Positions 1 to 12,100 of a stretch of DNA of 64,000 nt are shown here, piece by piece. This stretch comes from Ilyonectria destructans (Eukaryota > Ascomycota > Sordariomycetes > Hypocreales > Nectriaceae). The translations under genes were made by a program, and so were the position numbers. A model generated the notes under the pieces. The model made no database searches and was not told where the DNA came from. It was given only the letters and a program-made list of their open reading frames with translations. The DNA lies in the NCBI GenBank assembly GCA_020740775.1, contig JAHEWK010000008.1:2852001-2916000 (forward strand), in the 5' to 3' direction. Within the stretch, counting starts at the first letter, position 1, and every line of letters starts with the position of its first letter.

Positions 1-1
1 G

Positions 2-115
2 AAGTGGATGGAGATGGGTGTGAGGAGGTTGCTTGAGGCGCAGGCGCTTGCTGAGACACCATCTCTGGCTCGGAACCCGTGTCTCCGCTGGCCCATTTCG
101 AGTAATAATCTCTAG
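2..115 (+). CDS. 3' end of an unidentified gene entering from the left edge
   Basis: Reading frame 2 is open from the window edge to a TAG at 113-115 and gives 37 residues, with a stretch reading RRLLEAQALAETPSL and then CLRWPISSNNL. The codon choice and amphipathic Leu/Ala/Glu composition look like a real C-terminus rather than random frame, but no domain can be recognised in so short a piece. It may be an exon end or chance. Low confidence. Confidence 0.3.
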   Translation, partial: KWMEMGVRRLLEAQALAETPSLARNPCLRWPISSNNL

Positions 116-488
116 GTGCCATGGAATCAGCATAAGTCTTCACAATGGTTGAATGAAAGGACTGGATTCAATCTACGCGACAGGTTGTACAGGACCTGGG
201 CTTGTGAAAACCACCAGGCCTTCCAAACGCCCGGATCACCTAACGCCCAATGCCATCCAAGCTACGCCGTAAGCTTCGTTCCGAAAGGCATTGGCGGGGC
301 CGTAGGTATCGGTCACCTGTATAATGGATGGGGTAGTAGTAGCATTATTCCAGTTGGTATAAGTTCAGTTGTTATTAGGTGAACTTGCTTTATTAGGTAG
401 TCCACAGACGGAAATCTAGTTTCCTGACCAGAAAGCAGAATATCGACAGAAAACGACATAATGTAGTAGTAGTAGCCAGTTACTCTGG
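116..488. other. intergenic, no gene seen
   Basis: Short frames here have no recognisable domain and no good start context. Nothing else was identified between the left-edge fragment and the zinc-ribbon gene. Confidence 0.5.
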
Positions 489-1058
489 TTAAACTTGCTT
501 CGCCCCGCATCGACAACAGAATCTGTCCCCGGCTTGGCAAGCGAAGCCACATTGGGTACAAAATCGAGCATTTGATCCTAGACCCGGCCCTGCGCTCCTT
601 GGTCTCCCATCCTGTGATGGAGATCCTGACAAGTATGCCGGCATCTGTGGAGAAGGAACCCGCATGAGCTGCTCTGGCTGAATACTGAGCGCAGCGTTCA
701 TACCCGGTGTGTAGGGCTGTCCAGGTGTTGACATCAAGAACCCATCGTCTCGTGTTTGGATCGGCATCGGTGGTTGAGTATTGTAAAACTGCTGTGGAGG
801 TTGTGGCACCATTGCAGCGGCGCTCTGCTGAAGAGCTCGGTCTGTGGCCGCCTTATCCATCGCGTCGTCGACTGCGCGTTGCGTTCGTCGTTCCTGTTCT
901 TCCTCTTGGCGCCTCCGCGTCTCGACCTCCCGCTCTATCTCGAAATCACGCTCAGAGTCCCTCATTGCCTGCTTCTTTACTTCGCGCTTGGCGGCCATCC
1001 TGGATGCGCCAACGACGACGGCGGCGCCGAGAATCGGTCTCCGTCGACGGCCGAACAT
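489..1058 (-). CDS. zinc-ribbon protein with basic N-terminus and coiled coil
   Basis: A single exon of 189 residues if translation starts at the ATG at 1058 (MFGRRRRP). The frame stays open further upstream, but that part looks like leader sequence. Residues 1-12 are strongly basic, then a Gly/Ala/Val-rich hydrophobic stretch. Residues about 25-75 are highly charged (Glu/Arg/Gln) and should form a coiled coil. The middle is Pro/Gln-rich and probably disordered. The C-terminus has two CxxC pairs (CTQCGFAC and CCRCG) spaced as in the zinc-ribbon found at the ends of many uncharacterised fungal proteins. The zinc ribbon suggests binding to protein or nucleic acid; the actual function is unknown. 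No homology to its neighbours. Confidence 0.65.
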   Translation of the reverse strand: MFGRRRRPILGAAVVVGASRMAAKREVKKQAMRDSERDFEIEREVETRRRQEEEQERRTQRAVDDAMDKAATDRALQQSAAAMVPQPPQQFYNTQPPMPIQTRDDGFLMSTPGQPYTPGMNAALSIQPEQLMRVPSPQMPAYLSGSPSQDGRPRSAGPGLGSNARFCTQCGFACQAGDRFCCRCGAKQV

Positions 1059-3212
1059 CGCGGTGACTGTAGATTGGAAAAGCGTACTTGGGACGAAAGG
1101 AAGACTGGATCTGATTGACAGAGTATCAAGGAATCGGATCTCCTGGCAGGCGTGCAAGAAGTAGATAACTGGAGCAAGACAGCCCCTCGACGTCCTCATC
1201 TGGCATGCGATTGCCCTCTAGTAATTGGCTTTACTCTTAGAGTTCAAGCCCCCGAGTCTATCATACGAATGCATTAGTTATCTCACTCTGCAGGCAAGCG
1301 GGTCACACCTCGCCGAGCCCATGTGTCTCGGAAGTGGCGAGGCAGTCATGTTTGTTGTGGAAAGATTATGATATTGATGGACAAGCAAACATGAATATCT
1401 AAAATACTAATATATATTACTTCTAGATCCACCACGAAGCCTTCTATCTGCAATTAAGGGCCGATTTTCTCTTTATATGTAATAAAGTACTACGCAAACT
1501 TGTGATACAGGACTGTCGCTTGTATTGTAGACCAGATGCATGTGACTAATGTCGTAGTGATGAGGTGGCATTTGGGTTATTGGTGCCCCCACATGACAGA
1601 CCAATAGTCTCCTCCAATACGTATCCACAACCGGGAAGTCCGACAGAGTTGCCAATACCCGCAGCGCTGTCGCCATAATGACGTGAGTTGGGGCTTTGGA
1701 AGTCAAATGGCCATATCTAAGGCAAAGCAACGTGCCACGCACAGCCAATCATGAACGTCGTGTGTAATGCCGCTGTCATCTGGCGGCTAATCATCGGAAT
1801 CTTTAGTTGAGCAAGATCCTTTGCTACTTAATTAGTCTTTGATGTAAATAGCACCCTGAACTAGATAGCTGGAATCTACCTACTAGAGGCCGTTCACAGC
1901 TGCTAGACAACAGGAAAACCACTGGCTACGAGATCATATTTAGGAGGGTCTTTCTTCTCAGAGCTGGGCCGCAAAGCATGTTGTCACATATCGGGATATC
2001 GGATTTCAACGGCTATTGCGGAAGTGAAGCGTTTCCTTCTATCACCATAGGTGTCCGTCGCCACCTGCCTCATCACCGGCCTCATCACCGGCCTCATCAA
2101 AGATCTAGATTTTCCTTCATGCAGGTCAATAGCTAGATAAAGCCAAAGACCCCGAAGTACCAGGATAATCTCGGCTGTCCGAGGCCATTATCATTTCTTC
2201 ATCTATAAGACTGACCCAAAGACCCCAATTAAATAGGAAGAATATTAAGAGCTTCTCACACATATAATCATTTCCATCTGCTAGATGCAACATAAGAGCC
2301 CCTTTATATTGAATTATCTGAACTTATAGAGCCCCAATACCCTTATACACAAAGCCTATAGAATCGGGACATGATTAACTGGAAGTTTATAAATACTATT
2401 CTACACTAAGTCTTCACCCTACCATTATAGATTACTGGATATAGTTCAATTAACACAAAGAAGCAGATACACACCAAGTTCCACGATATTCTGGACAAGA
2501 TTAAGACTAACATCATATGCAACCAGCTCAAAAGGGTATGGTATAGCTAGTTGGATAGCGGCGAGTCAGACATCGACCAAACGGATATGGCATTTTGTGT
2601 TGCCTATTACTACGCCGCCCTACCGACGTCACTAATATGTTTTGCGATATTTTCGCCTAGAAGCTTTCCGACAAGCATCTCAATGATCTTGTATCTGAAC
2701 TTTTCAACAAACATCAAGCACTTGCAGTGGAGGTGCAACGTCGGGCGGAGCAGTGGGAGCGTTGCACTTAGTTCTTGAAGAAGAATGAGTTGTACGAGAC
2801 CTAGGTGGACAAATCGCTTGCTGCGTCAAAAGCGTTAAGGCAAAATGGGGTTGGTCATAGGACTAATGCTCCTTTTCACTCGATTAACTAAGTATTCTTG
2901 GCTTCTCTCAATTGTGAGGGACTAGCCCTGGGTTTGTTCAACGAAATGGTGCGGTAGATTGGTCTATCTAAGACCAAGGAGCAGGAAAGAAGAAAAGTCA
3001 AAGCTAATAGTAGGTTACAGCTATAGAGTAGAGCTCTCACTTGCAGGGCGGTCTCGCCTTGGTAGGTCGGGACCGGCACGGCATAGCCCGTGACAGCATG
3101 CTTATATGGGAAAGCAGTCCTTGTAGTTTAAGTACCCTTAAAGATTGGCCGGGCTCAATAACGTAAGCCAGTAATATATACTAACATTCTCTCCAGTTCT
3201 GCGGCTGCACTT
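1059..3212. other. gene-poor stretch with degenerate coding-like remnant and a 12-bp tandem repeat
   Basis: About 2.1 kb without an intact gene. At 2067-2100 a 12-bp unit (CTCATCACCGGC) is repeated about three times. Around 2450-2880 on the plus strand, pieces of plausible protein sequence appear in shifting frames with interspersed stops (for example DIDQTDMAFCVAYYYAALP, then in another frame LVSELFNKHQALAVEVQRR). This looks like a decayed gene or transposon-derived ORF. I could not assign a family. Confidence 0.4.
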
Positions 3213-3740
3213 CTATTTCAAATGCTCTCCACCATACTCTACCGCTCCTTCCACTGCCTCTTTTGTTCCTAACAGCACAGCCACGTACCTCGCGCTCTCC
3301 GTCCTACTCAGGTTCTTCCACTTATGCATAGGTGCCCTCTGTATAACCACATCTCCCTTCTTTACTACCCTCTTTTGTCCTCCATCCAGAGCCAACTCTA
3401 GCTCCCCTTCAAGCACCACGATGTAATCTATAGTCTGCGTCCGGTGCCAAAACCCTTCTTCCTGTTCCGGATTGGGGCTGAAATCCAGATAAGTGATAGT
3501 GCTACTGCCTGCGCCAGGAAACTGATATGGAGGGCCAGAGGAGGCAGTAGTATTGTAGTGGGTTAAGTCCGCATTGTTGTTGAGGGTAAAAGAGGGTGGT
3601 GTAGAGTAGATATAGGATAGTGACGCCGTAGAGCCTAGAGGCTGAGGCAGGGGTGGGGTAACGGAGAGGAAAGAGCTTTTAGTATCCGAGCTTGAGCCTG
3701 TTGTAATATAGACGTTAAGGTCGGAGGATTTGATCGCCAT
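3213..3740 (-). CDS. cupin-fold small protein
   Basis: Single exon, 175 residues, ATG at 3740. The C-terminal half has the two cupin motifs: a first motif around residue 100 (HRTQTIDYIVVLEGELEL), with the usual conserved Gly, and a second around residue 130 (GDVVIQRAPMHKWKN), with a His metal-ligand candidate. The first His/Glu set is only partly conserved, so metal binding is likely but not certain. The N-terminal 60 residues are Ser/Thr/Pro-rich and variable. Fungal cupins of this size are often unassigned or sit in secondary-metabolite clusters as isomerases or oxygenases; nothing nearby fixes a substrate. No signal peptide, so probably cytosolic. Confidence 0.75.
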   Translation of the reverse strand: MAIKSSDLNVYITTGSSSDTKSSFLSVTPPLPQPLGSTASLSYIYSTPPSFTLNNNADLTHYNTTASSGPPYQFPGAGSSTITYLDFSPNPEQEEGFWHRTQTIDYIVVLEGELELALDGGQKRVVKKGDVVIQRAPMHKWKNLSRTESARYVAVLLGTKEAVEGAVEYGGEHLK

Positions 3741-3892
3741 CTTGATTGGGTTTGCTTGGCCACAATTAGTTTCTGGGACTGGGCTTCTAGACGTAAAGTA
3801 TAACGGGAAAATGTTGATTTATATTCCTCAGGCGTAACAACTCGGACTTCGGATTCTACAAAGCATTTGGGTCCTTCTCACATATGGGTAAT

Positions 3893-3990
3893 CGGTTCAA
3901 TTCTAAGTCCGAACAAGAATGTACGGTATACGGTTCAATTCTCAGTCCGAATAAGATTGTACGGTACGGTACAATTCTAAGTCCGAGCTG
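3893..3990. repeat. three-copy 36-38 bp tandem repeat
   Basis: Copies start near 3893, 3931 and 3967. Each begins CGGTTCAATTCT or CGGTACAATTCT and continues with AGTCCGA and GTACGGTA. Differences between copies are mostly single substitutions. Upstream of the cupin gene start (3740, minus strand), so it could lie in that promoter. Confidence 0.7.
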
Positions 3991-4366
3991 TCACGTGCCC
4001 GTAAGCGCCCCCACTATTTTCGACTAACCACTTTAGATCACCTAGATTACTTTGTGAACACTGTAATCTGGGATCACCAGGATTACTATGTAATTCCAAT
4101 AATCCTCACTAGACAGCTAGTATCTAATTAACTGAGGAGTATACTCAGTCTAGATATAGCTTCTTAGCTATATTTGTAATTTAGTTATCCACCTTACTGC
4201 ACTAGGTAAATATTGCCAGATATATTAACTAAATAGTTTAATAAGCTGGATATCGACCATATGTTTCTCGTAAATATTCATAATAACATTACTATAATAC
4301 TTAAATTAATCATTATTAAAGACTATAAACATATATATATATATTCTTTATTAATTAAGCGTTATG

Positions 4367-4586
4367 TGACGGCCGTGCTTAATCTAGACTGACGGTGTAG
4401 GGTAGGCGTGGGTCATGGGTTCAGGTTCTAGTAGGGATCAGGACGTCGGGTGTAAGTCGTAGTGTGGTTACTGCGAACGGGGTAAAAACAGTAGACTGAA
4501 GTGTTACGGTTCTGAAGGTTGCGACTTCCCGTTCTAACCTAGGCCGTGACACCTTGACCGTCAGCCTAGACTAAGCACGGCCGTCA
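4367..4586. mobile_element. MITE-like 220-bp element with 30-bp terminal inverted repeats
   Basis: The left end (4367-4396, TGACGGCCGTGCTTAATCTA...) is matched by the reverse complement of the right end (4557-4586) with two mismatches in 30. Both mismatches are A on the left against G on the right, the transition type expected from RIP or cytosine deamination. The inside has no ORF. A target-site duplication is not clear. Size and structure fit a non-autonomous DNA transposon. Confidence 0.75.
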
Positions 4587-5024
4587 TACAATAGCAGATC
4601 ATCAACTAATTGCTCCCTCAAACAGCAGATTTCAGGGCTGTAGGGGCTGCTTGTGTATTGGCTGAGATCCATGGCTATTGACATAAGACCGCTCTAAACT
4701 GAAGTGCCCTCGACCTAAGCCTGAAGTGCGGTCTTGGAGCCAATCTACTGTAGCCCCACAGGTAAGGTAAGGCAGGAGCTGGGAATCCGCCCACTGTATT
4801 TACAGGGGAATATTCCCTACCCTTCCTCAATGGAAACCACCAATCCTTACTTGGAGACTCTGACGTAACGGATGCTGCATCAAAGTACAGTTCACCAGCT
4901 CATAGAACATTATAAGTAACTAGGAATATAAGTGCTGTAGAGATTCTTTTTTTTTTTTTTTTAAATGTCAATCATGTTAAACAGTCTATACAGTGCTAGA
5001 TGCCGAAATTCCATAACAACCAAC

Positions 5025-8000
5025 TTAATCAAACACATCCGTAGCATATCGCTCATTACGGACACTCTCGAACCATGCCGCCGCTGCCTCCTCGCTAATC
5101 GAATCCTCTGGCTTCCCACTCTGTTCCATAAGAATCCGGAATATAACATCCTTGACATCACTCGCCATCTTGTTAGAGCCGCAGACAAAGATCCTGGCGT
5201 CCTTCTGCCATAGGGCGACCAAGGTCTTTCTTTCTCGCCAGATACGATCTTGCACATATTTGGATCCCAGGGAGGCATCAGGTTTTGCGCTGTATGCCCG
5301 GAATATGGTGACCGCGCCGGCTGCTTCCCACTCGTCAAACTCTTCACGGTAGAGATCGTCAACACCGGGGTCGCGGCAGCCGAAGAAGAATGATGCAGGC
5401 GCAAGGGTACGTCCGCTCTCGAGTAGTATCGCACGCTCCTGGATGAAGGCTCTAAATGGAGCCATGCCGGTGCCAGCAGCAATGCAGATGATGGGGATGT
5501 TTTCCATATTGACGGGCAAACGGAAGGTTCCTGCAGCCTTGCGGACTGACACTTGCAGCTTCTCGCCCACAGCAAGGGATGAAAGGTAGGACGTTGTTAC
5601 ACCGAGGTGTCGACCATTCCCGGACAGGGCTGGCTGGTCAAGGACACTGTAGGTCAAAGACGCTATGCCTGGGTTCGAAAGCGGGGAAGATGATATCGAG
5701 CTATGGAAACCATAGGTTAGTCTCATCTTGGCAGAGACCTTGTTGTCTCGGACAAGTGGAACTGAGGTTGACTTACTACTGTCGCACTCGCATTGGTGGC
5801 AGAATTTGGAGGAAGAGACTAAGAGGGATTGGTAGGTCGGGGAACCGTTCGACAATGTCTAGCACCGAAAGCCGCTTGGATTTGACCTCTGTATCGTAGC
5901 CGTCAATACCAAACTGCTTGATCCTCTGCTTCAGGGCGTCCTCTTTCGCAAGTTCACACAAGCCCTGGATGTTCTGTATTCTCGAGTCAGTTGAGGGCCG
6001 TAGTGATATTTCGGGATGGAATCAGTTTGCTTGGCGCGAACCAAAGTACTTACACGCTTAGTAGCAGGCTGGTTGAGTTCCACGTAAGAATTCAGCACGT
6101 CAGTGACCGGAATGCTGATATCGGTGGGCAGGGTTGTTGGAGAGGAGGCGGCAATGGTAACATGGCAGTCCCACGCTAAATGGAAGCGTCGCATGACCCG
6201 TGCTACGCTTTCCTTCGGGTTGTGCGGCAACACGGCGAGATAGTCACCTGCCGAGTAGACCATATCACTGGGGAGTGCCAATGCGATATGCCTCTTGCCG
6301 ACAGTTGTTTCCCCTGGCTCGAGAGTGCGAGCTTCAACAACCACTGCCTCCTTGACATCTTGGCGGAGGGTTAAAGCCCTGGGAGTCGAGAAGGAGACAC
6401 TTAGGCCTGTTTCCACATCCTTCTCGTTAGTGTTTAGGCCACCAAATTGTTTTGCAAGTGCAGGCCAAAGTGTCTCGTCTTCCCACGTCTCAAAGTCCGT
6501 GAACATATCCCTATCCTTGGCATTTGTAGACCCTAGGGGGCAAACTCGATGAGCCCCCAGTTCCTCTAGTGTAGAATCGACTAGCTTTGGAACGCGCTGA
6601 TACGTCTTGACCCAGTCTCCGTGGCCTGTTTTAAAGTGAGTAAATCGACTGCAAGGATAAGGACTATCTGAACGTACCACAGCCATAGACGGCGTACGAC
6701 ACATCTTTGAAGGGGGTGCCCTTCAGATTCCCGATCCAGTCGACGAAATGGGCGGCATTGTGTGGTGGCTGTCCCTCGTAAGAAGCCGTGATGATGACGA
6801 CAGGTCCGTCGGTGGGGAGTGCCTCCCGAGCAGCATCCAATGAGTCCACTGTAGCTTTAAAACCTTGGGCGGTAGCATCGCTTGCTAATCTTTGGGCCAT
6901 GAACTCACACGTTCCAGCATTGGAACCATAGTAGATAGCCAGCTTCTTCATGTTTTCACCTGCCGTTGAGCCCAGGCTTGAGGAACTTCGATTACCCTTG
7001 ACACCGGTACCATTTGCTGTCTCTGACCCGGTGCTAGGGACATCGCCACGAAAGGAACCGGCCAAGCGAGCTTCCAAAAGAGTAGGCGTCAGGCCGTCCC
7101 GAAGGATAGCACGAACGTTGAAATCCTTGGGCTTAATGGTGAGCGTTTGCGAGATCTGGAGGGTGTAGGACGGGTTATCCATGACGAAATTGAAGTTTTG
7201 CATCAGCAAGGCCAAGGCAAGAGTCATTTCCTGCCACGCAAAAGCCCGGCCGATACAGCCTCGCATTCCCGTGCCGAAGGGACTCCAACAGTGCGGGAAC
7301 TCTTTCATGAGCCTGTCGAAGTTCTCATCCATCATTCTCTCCGGTTCGAATTCCTCGGCGGTATCACCAAAGACTGCCGGATCAAGGTGTGACTTGGACA
7401 ACATGCAGATGATTTGTTCTCCGGCCTTGACCTTGTACATGCCGCCAATTGTCTCGTCTTTAATGGCCTCTCTGGCGAATGCCGGGATTGGCGCGCTAAG
7501 ACGTAAAACTTCTCGGATGACCTAATGAGTAGTGATGTTAGTACTGGGACAAAGGAGGGAATTGATTTGGAGTCCGTTTGCCAATGATGACTTCGATAAC
7601 CACGTACCGCTGACAAGTACTTTAGTTTCCCAACATGTTCCACCAATATGGGACCTTTTCCGATGACATCGTCAACTTCTTGCTGGACCTTGCGGTAAAC
7701 TTCGGGATGCTTAAGCAATTGGTATATGGTAAAGGTGAAGGTGGCGGCAGTGGTTTCGTGGCCTGCAACGAGGAAGGTGATCAAGTTGTCGATGATACTC
7801 TCGTCGGTCATCTTGCAGCCTGTCACAGGATCCACGCCATTGAGCATGGCGGTCAGCAGGTCTTTCCGGCCGCTACTCTCGCCTTCCTTTTTCCTTGATT
7901 GCAAGACCTCGTTGGCTGTGGTGCGCAGAATGTTGATATTGGCCTTGTACTTGCGATCGGCAGATTTGTGGAAGACGGACGGAAGCACTCTCATGGTCTT

Positions 8001-8748
8001 GTCGCCGGCTTCTTTCAACACGGCGTACATGGCTGCGATAAATGGATGCATGTCGTCGCGGTAGTAAGAGTTGAATCGGAATCCCATCGAACACAGCGCG
8101 ACTGTGTCCAGTGTGAGTCGTGTTAGATCTTCGCCAACTTGAATGGCTGTTGAGGGCCCGTGTCGAGCCCATTTCATGGCAAGTTGACCGGCCACATCAT
8201 GCATTTCGTCAAACATTCCTCTAATCGCCAGGGGACCGAAAGCAGTCATTAGTACACGGTGAGCAATGCCCCAATTTGGCTCGGTTTCTCCTTTTGACTG
8301 GTTGAAGGTCAGATATGTTTTCTTTGCAAGGTCATGTTGAGCATCTAGAAGGGTTGCTCACTGTGAATAGGCCGTCGTGCACGGCATCTCTTAGCTCCTA
8401 GGGACCGGATATTTAGCAGTGCACCTTGTGCATTGGTCGAGATCTAACTTACCTCGAGCTCACCCTCAATGGACTTTTGGAATCTTTTGTCGTCGCAGAC
8501 TTCATTGACGTAGTCATAAGAGGACACAAACACTAGCTTCTTGCCAGCCAGCGTCAATTTGTAGATGGCGCCTACGGAATTAGCGAACCATGCCGTGACA
8601 CGCGGAAGATATTTGTCGGGTGATTCTTACCGTATTTAGTTGCAAAGTGCGTCAAGGACCGTAAGGGAAATTCCATATCAATGTCGCCGACATTGCCCAG
8701 CAAGGGAATGCGCGGGGGCCGTGGGATGGGTTTGCATTCAGACGCCAT
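5025..8748 (-). CDS. CYP505-type self-sufficient P450 / NADPH reductase fusion (fatty-acid hydroxylase)
   Basis: Start ATG at 8748 (MASECKPIPRPPRIPLLGN); about nine exons give roughly 1060 residues, the normal length for the P450foxy/CYP505 family. The N-terminal P450 domain has the I-helix AGHETTA and the heme loop FGTGMRGCIG near 7250-7290. A linker rich in Ser/Gly/Thr follows, then an FMN-binding flavodoxin domain (YGSNAGTCE; ITASYEGQPPHNAAHFVDW), the FAD domain and the NADPH domain (IAAGTGMAPFRAF; FFGCRDPGVDDLY), ending in YATDVFD. Family members hydroxylate fatty acids at sub-terminal positions using NADPH without a separate reductase; the substrate here is inferred. All introns examined have good splice sites and no stop or frameshift was found. 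It lacks a membrane anchor, as usual for soluble CYP505. Confidence 0.93.
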
Positions 8749-9592
8749 GATTGTATGTCGATGTGGTTCGTTGCCTTCTTTTCGGAGTCGTGAAGTCGGG
8801 GTATATGAGTTGCGAGTTCAAAAACAAGATACACTAACTGAGTGACGCCTAGGAGACGTCTTTATATTGCGAGGAGAACACGGCGGCCTACGACGTAGGC
8901 ATACACGAATAGATTATTGCAAGGGTCAATTCACTGGAACGGAATACACCGCCGGGCTCGTCTATGGCCGAGACGGGGAGTCTTTCGTCCATCCAGTGCC
9001 ACTGACACAAGCGACGCGCCTCCGCGGGCATCCGGAGCTTCTAGGGTATTGCATGGTGTGTGGCTGCGCCAGCGCATGAGAAGCCACCTTCGGGCCCGCG
9101 GACGCCGATCTGCACGGCTAAACGTCCAGGTTGCAAGCCGGAGCAACCACGAGAATGTATGACGCGTGGACACTTATTATCACGGGTGTCCCGAACTGTG
9201 AGGCTGGAATTCCGTATTCGAGCGTGATATTGTCGCACAGCCATTCTGCTGCGCATGCGTACGTAACGTCTAGACCCTCATTCTTGGTTGTACTGGATTT
9301 CATTTTAGACACGCGAGCACGAAAACAACGATATCGTCGAGCCATCCCGAAGGCGCAGCCCTCTAATTTTTATTTTTTAAATCTACATCCCTCTATTTCA
9401 ACTAGGGCACCTGGAGATACCCGACGCGTCAGTGCCACTGAGGTTGCGAGACAGGAGCAGGCTTGCGCACTTGGCCATGAATGAGCGTCCAGCGCGAAGA
9501 ACTTGACTCATGAATCTAGCTACGTCCACAAATTCACATCCACAATCCTAAATTTCCAGACAAGCGTTCCCGGTCTTCTGCCTAGCACTCGT
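8749..9592. other. intergenic, no gene seen
   Basis: Contains the CYP505 promoter region and the downstream region of the next gene. Several overlapping short frames on both strands are mutual shadows without recognisable domains. Confidence 0.5.
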
Positions 9593-10969
9593 CTACTGCT
9601 GCGCACTACAGCTGTCCGAGTTCCTGCGTCCATCACGGGCGTCCGAACTTAGCTGTCCATCAAAGAGCTGTTCTTCAGAGTTGGCCGTGTTCCGCCGAAA
9701 GACGCGTGACGTCCACAGCCGTAACTTGCTTTGACGCTGATCCAGCTTGGCCCTGTTAACAAGCCACCATTGAAGAGTCATGGCCGCCATGGCGCTGTTC
9801 CATATAAACCCTACCATCATTCCTACCGAGAATGACAACGAGGTGGATATGATGCTCGTTCCACAAAGAGTCATGACTCCAAAGTCATCAATACCATCAG
9901 GCAAAGCAAAGCCCGATATAAGGAGCACTGCCTGGCAGAGAAATATGTCGAAGTATCTGATGATCTTCCGTATCCGGTACCATCGCCTATCCATGAAGCG
10001 CCACGACCTGAAGCGCCTCTCGATAAAGTATAGACCCATTGCGAACGTCGAGAGAACCACAGTGACCAGTCCGATGATCTGTGAAAGCAATAATTAGCGT
10101 TGTTACTGCAATTGCAACGCGCTGCTTACCCCATGTTCCGTTCGGAAATGGTCTGATAATCCCATGCCAACCACGCCGCACGCCATGCCAATGGCAACAA
10201 ACGGGAGAAAGAAGACCACGTAAAGGATGATCTGCCATTTTTCAATTCTTGTTTTGAGCAACGGTCGCTCTATCAGTTCGCAGAGAACTATCATGGACGA
10301 CAAGACGAGGATGATGGGGTATATGACGAAGAAAGCAAGCGTCATACATCCCACTGTTTGGTCAGGCATGTTCAGTCTGGGACGAGAGATTAACTTACAG
10401 TGTATGCTAGTCATCAGAATCAAGACAAACTCTGACACTGTATTGACATGGTATGTGTCTTTCGGGAAATCGATTGAATAGGTGTTACCAGAGCTGGTAA
10501 TATTGACTGGGCATGTTGGAATTGACAAGCCAGCGATCTGGGACGCGGTGATATTTGTTTCGAGCAAGTCTTTCAGCCCAGCGACACCCTTCTTGAGCCA
10601 ACAATTGGAGTTTCCCGTCACGGCGTCTATCTTTTTTTGCAAGAAGTCGGTGACATACAGCTCGTTGAATGGACTCCTGAAGCAGTCTAGTCCATCTAAT
10701 TCGTCCTCTGACCTTGGCACATGGGGCCATTGCGAACTCCTGATTGACAATAGCCCTGGGGTGTCGGTGCGAGGCTCTGCATCAGATGTATCTGGTTGCG
10801 CGGCAGGCACCATTTCATGGTTCTGGTTGACTGGCACCACATCGGTCTTGACCACCAATCCGCGGTGACTGAAGTCGGGATTTTGAGCCAAGCTTCCGCT
10901 AATCTGGATAGCACTCGAGGTTGACGGGAAGCATGCTAGAAACAGCAAGTGGTGGATTCGAGACGGCAT
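9593..10969 (-). CDS. unrecognised secretory-pathway multispan membrane protein
   Basis: Start ATG at 10969, followed by a signal-peptide-like segment (HHLLFLACFPSTSSA). About 170 residues of presumed lumenal or extracellular sequence follow, with Cys and N-glycosylation sites. Next come hydrophobic spans near 10380-10290 (TLAFFVIYPIILVLSSMIVL) and 10250-10160, and after an intron (about 10132-10082) further spans (IIGLVTVVLSTFAMGLYFI; AVLLISGFALP; IISTSLSFSVGMMVGFIW). A predicted 45-nt intron near 10355-10399 keeps the frame whether spliced or not. The C-terminal tail is hydrophilic and basic. I do not recognise the family; fungal genomes contain many lineage-specific proteins of this layout. 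Stop at 9593. Confidence 0.65.
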
Positions 10970-12100
10970 GACGGTGGCGTGTCTTGTGGTCTGACGGCGG
11001 AGAACCTGACTAGGGAAGGGCTACTGCTAACTAAGTAATAACATCATGTTCCGCGGAAAGGGCGACAAATACAAGACAGGGGCTGGGTCTCAGGGGTTAC
11101 GCAGGCATTGGTTCAGCCATGTTTTAAGTTTAAACTCTGAAGTATCGCGGCGTCCGCGGACCGCCGATGAATTAGATACTAAACATAGACCAGGGTTTGA
11201 ACTCTTAGCTCGATTTGCAGGGGCCATGATCCTTATCGAAGATTGCCGTGAAATCTCAACTTAACTGCCGTAGACTCTAGCGTCTCTAAGCCCATTTTTC
11301 AGTCTTGTGCCTATTATCGGGCAAGCAAATGCCGACCGTTTTTCGGGTAAGATTGGAAATCTGGAGACGCCATCTTCTTGAAACCGAAGATTTTACAGTA
11401 CCTGGAAATGACAATATTTGACTGGTCTCTCTGTATTGATACGTTGGCTTGGGAGCTCGGAACACCACGATATCGGGTATCCAGGGCGGAAGGTCGTAAA
11501 TGCATCTTCAGATGATCATTGAGATCCCCAAGATGTTGTATACACAGAACACCATGTAGGGTAACTACTACCCCCCGGCTGCACCCCTAGTCCGACTCCG
11601 GCGGAGGCAGACTGCAGAGGGTCTGCAAGCAGTACGAAATAAGCATTACGGACGTTCGAATTCTGGGCCATCCCGTTGGTCTAACAATTAGGCCGCCCCG
11701 CTTGATTAATTCGCATTGCCGTGTTTCCGGATCGACCGCACGGCATTTTCACACCTACGTCACTGGCAATTACGGAGAGACTGAGCGGCCATGCTCGTAT
11801 TGTATTAGTTAGCGGTGTGGTGGCGCAGTTTCCGGGAAAGTGGGCCTTGGGTCCGAGTTACGCCAGCTCGGTGGCCCGCGGACGCGTAGCGACCGAGGTG
11901 ACGATTTGCAGAGCGTGTTTGGTGACGATGGGAATCAGGATTAATAGGAAGCTATAGAATGTATTCGTCTTGTAGTATTGGTTATAATCCATTTCAAACA
12001 GTTTTATCATCACACCGTTGCATCTTAACAGCTCCCGATTCCCTCTTCAAGGCCTCGTCGCCAACCCCATCTGTATTTATCAACACTTTCACAGCTGAGG
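10970..12100. other. divergent intergenic region, no gene seen
   Basis: Lies between the divergently transcribed membrane-protein and ABC-transporter genes and probably holds both promoters. No coding signal stronger than chance was seen. Confidence 0.5.

Larger units (their letters stand above)
3741..5024. other. repeat-rich, AT-rich intergenic region
   Basis: No gene. It contains a three-copy tandem repeat (3893-3990), an AT-rich TpA-rich block (about 4110-4360), a small inverted-repeat element (4367-4586) and a poly-T tract around 4948-4963, just downstream of the CYP505 stop. Confidence 0.6.

Noticed and set aside
756..1164. Plus-strand ORFs opposite the zinc-ribbon gene
   Set aside because: Arg/Ser-rich shadows of the minus-strand coding sequence without domains.
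3893..3990. tRNA fragments, because GGTTCAATTC looks like a T-arm
   Set aside because: No acceptor stem, D-arm or anticodon arm can be formed around any copy; the three copies are a simple tandem repeat.
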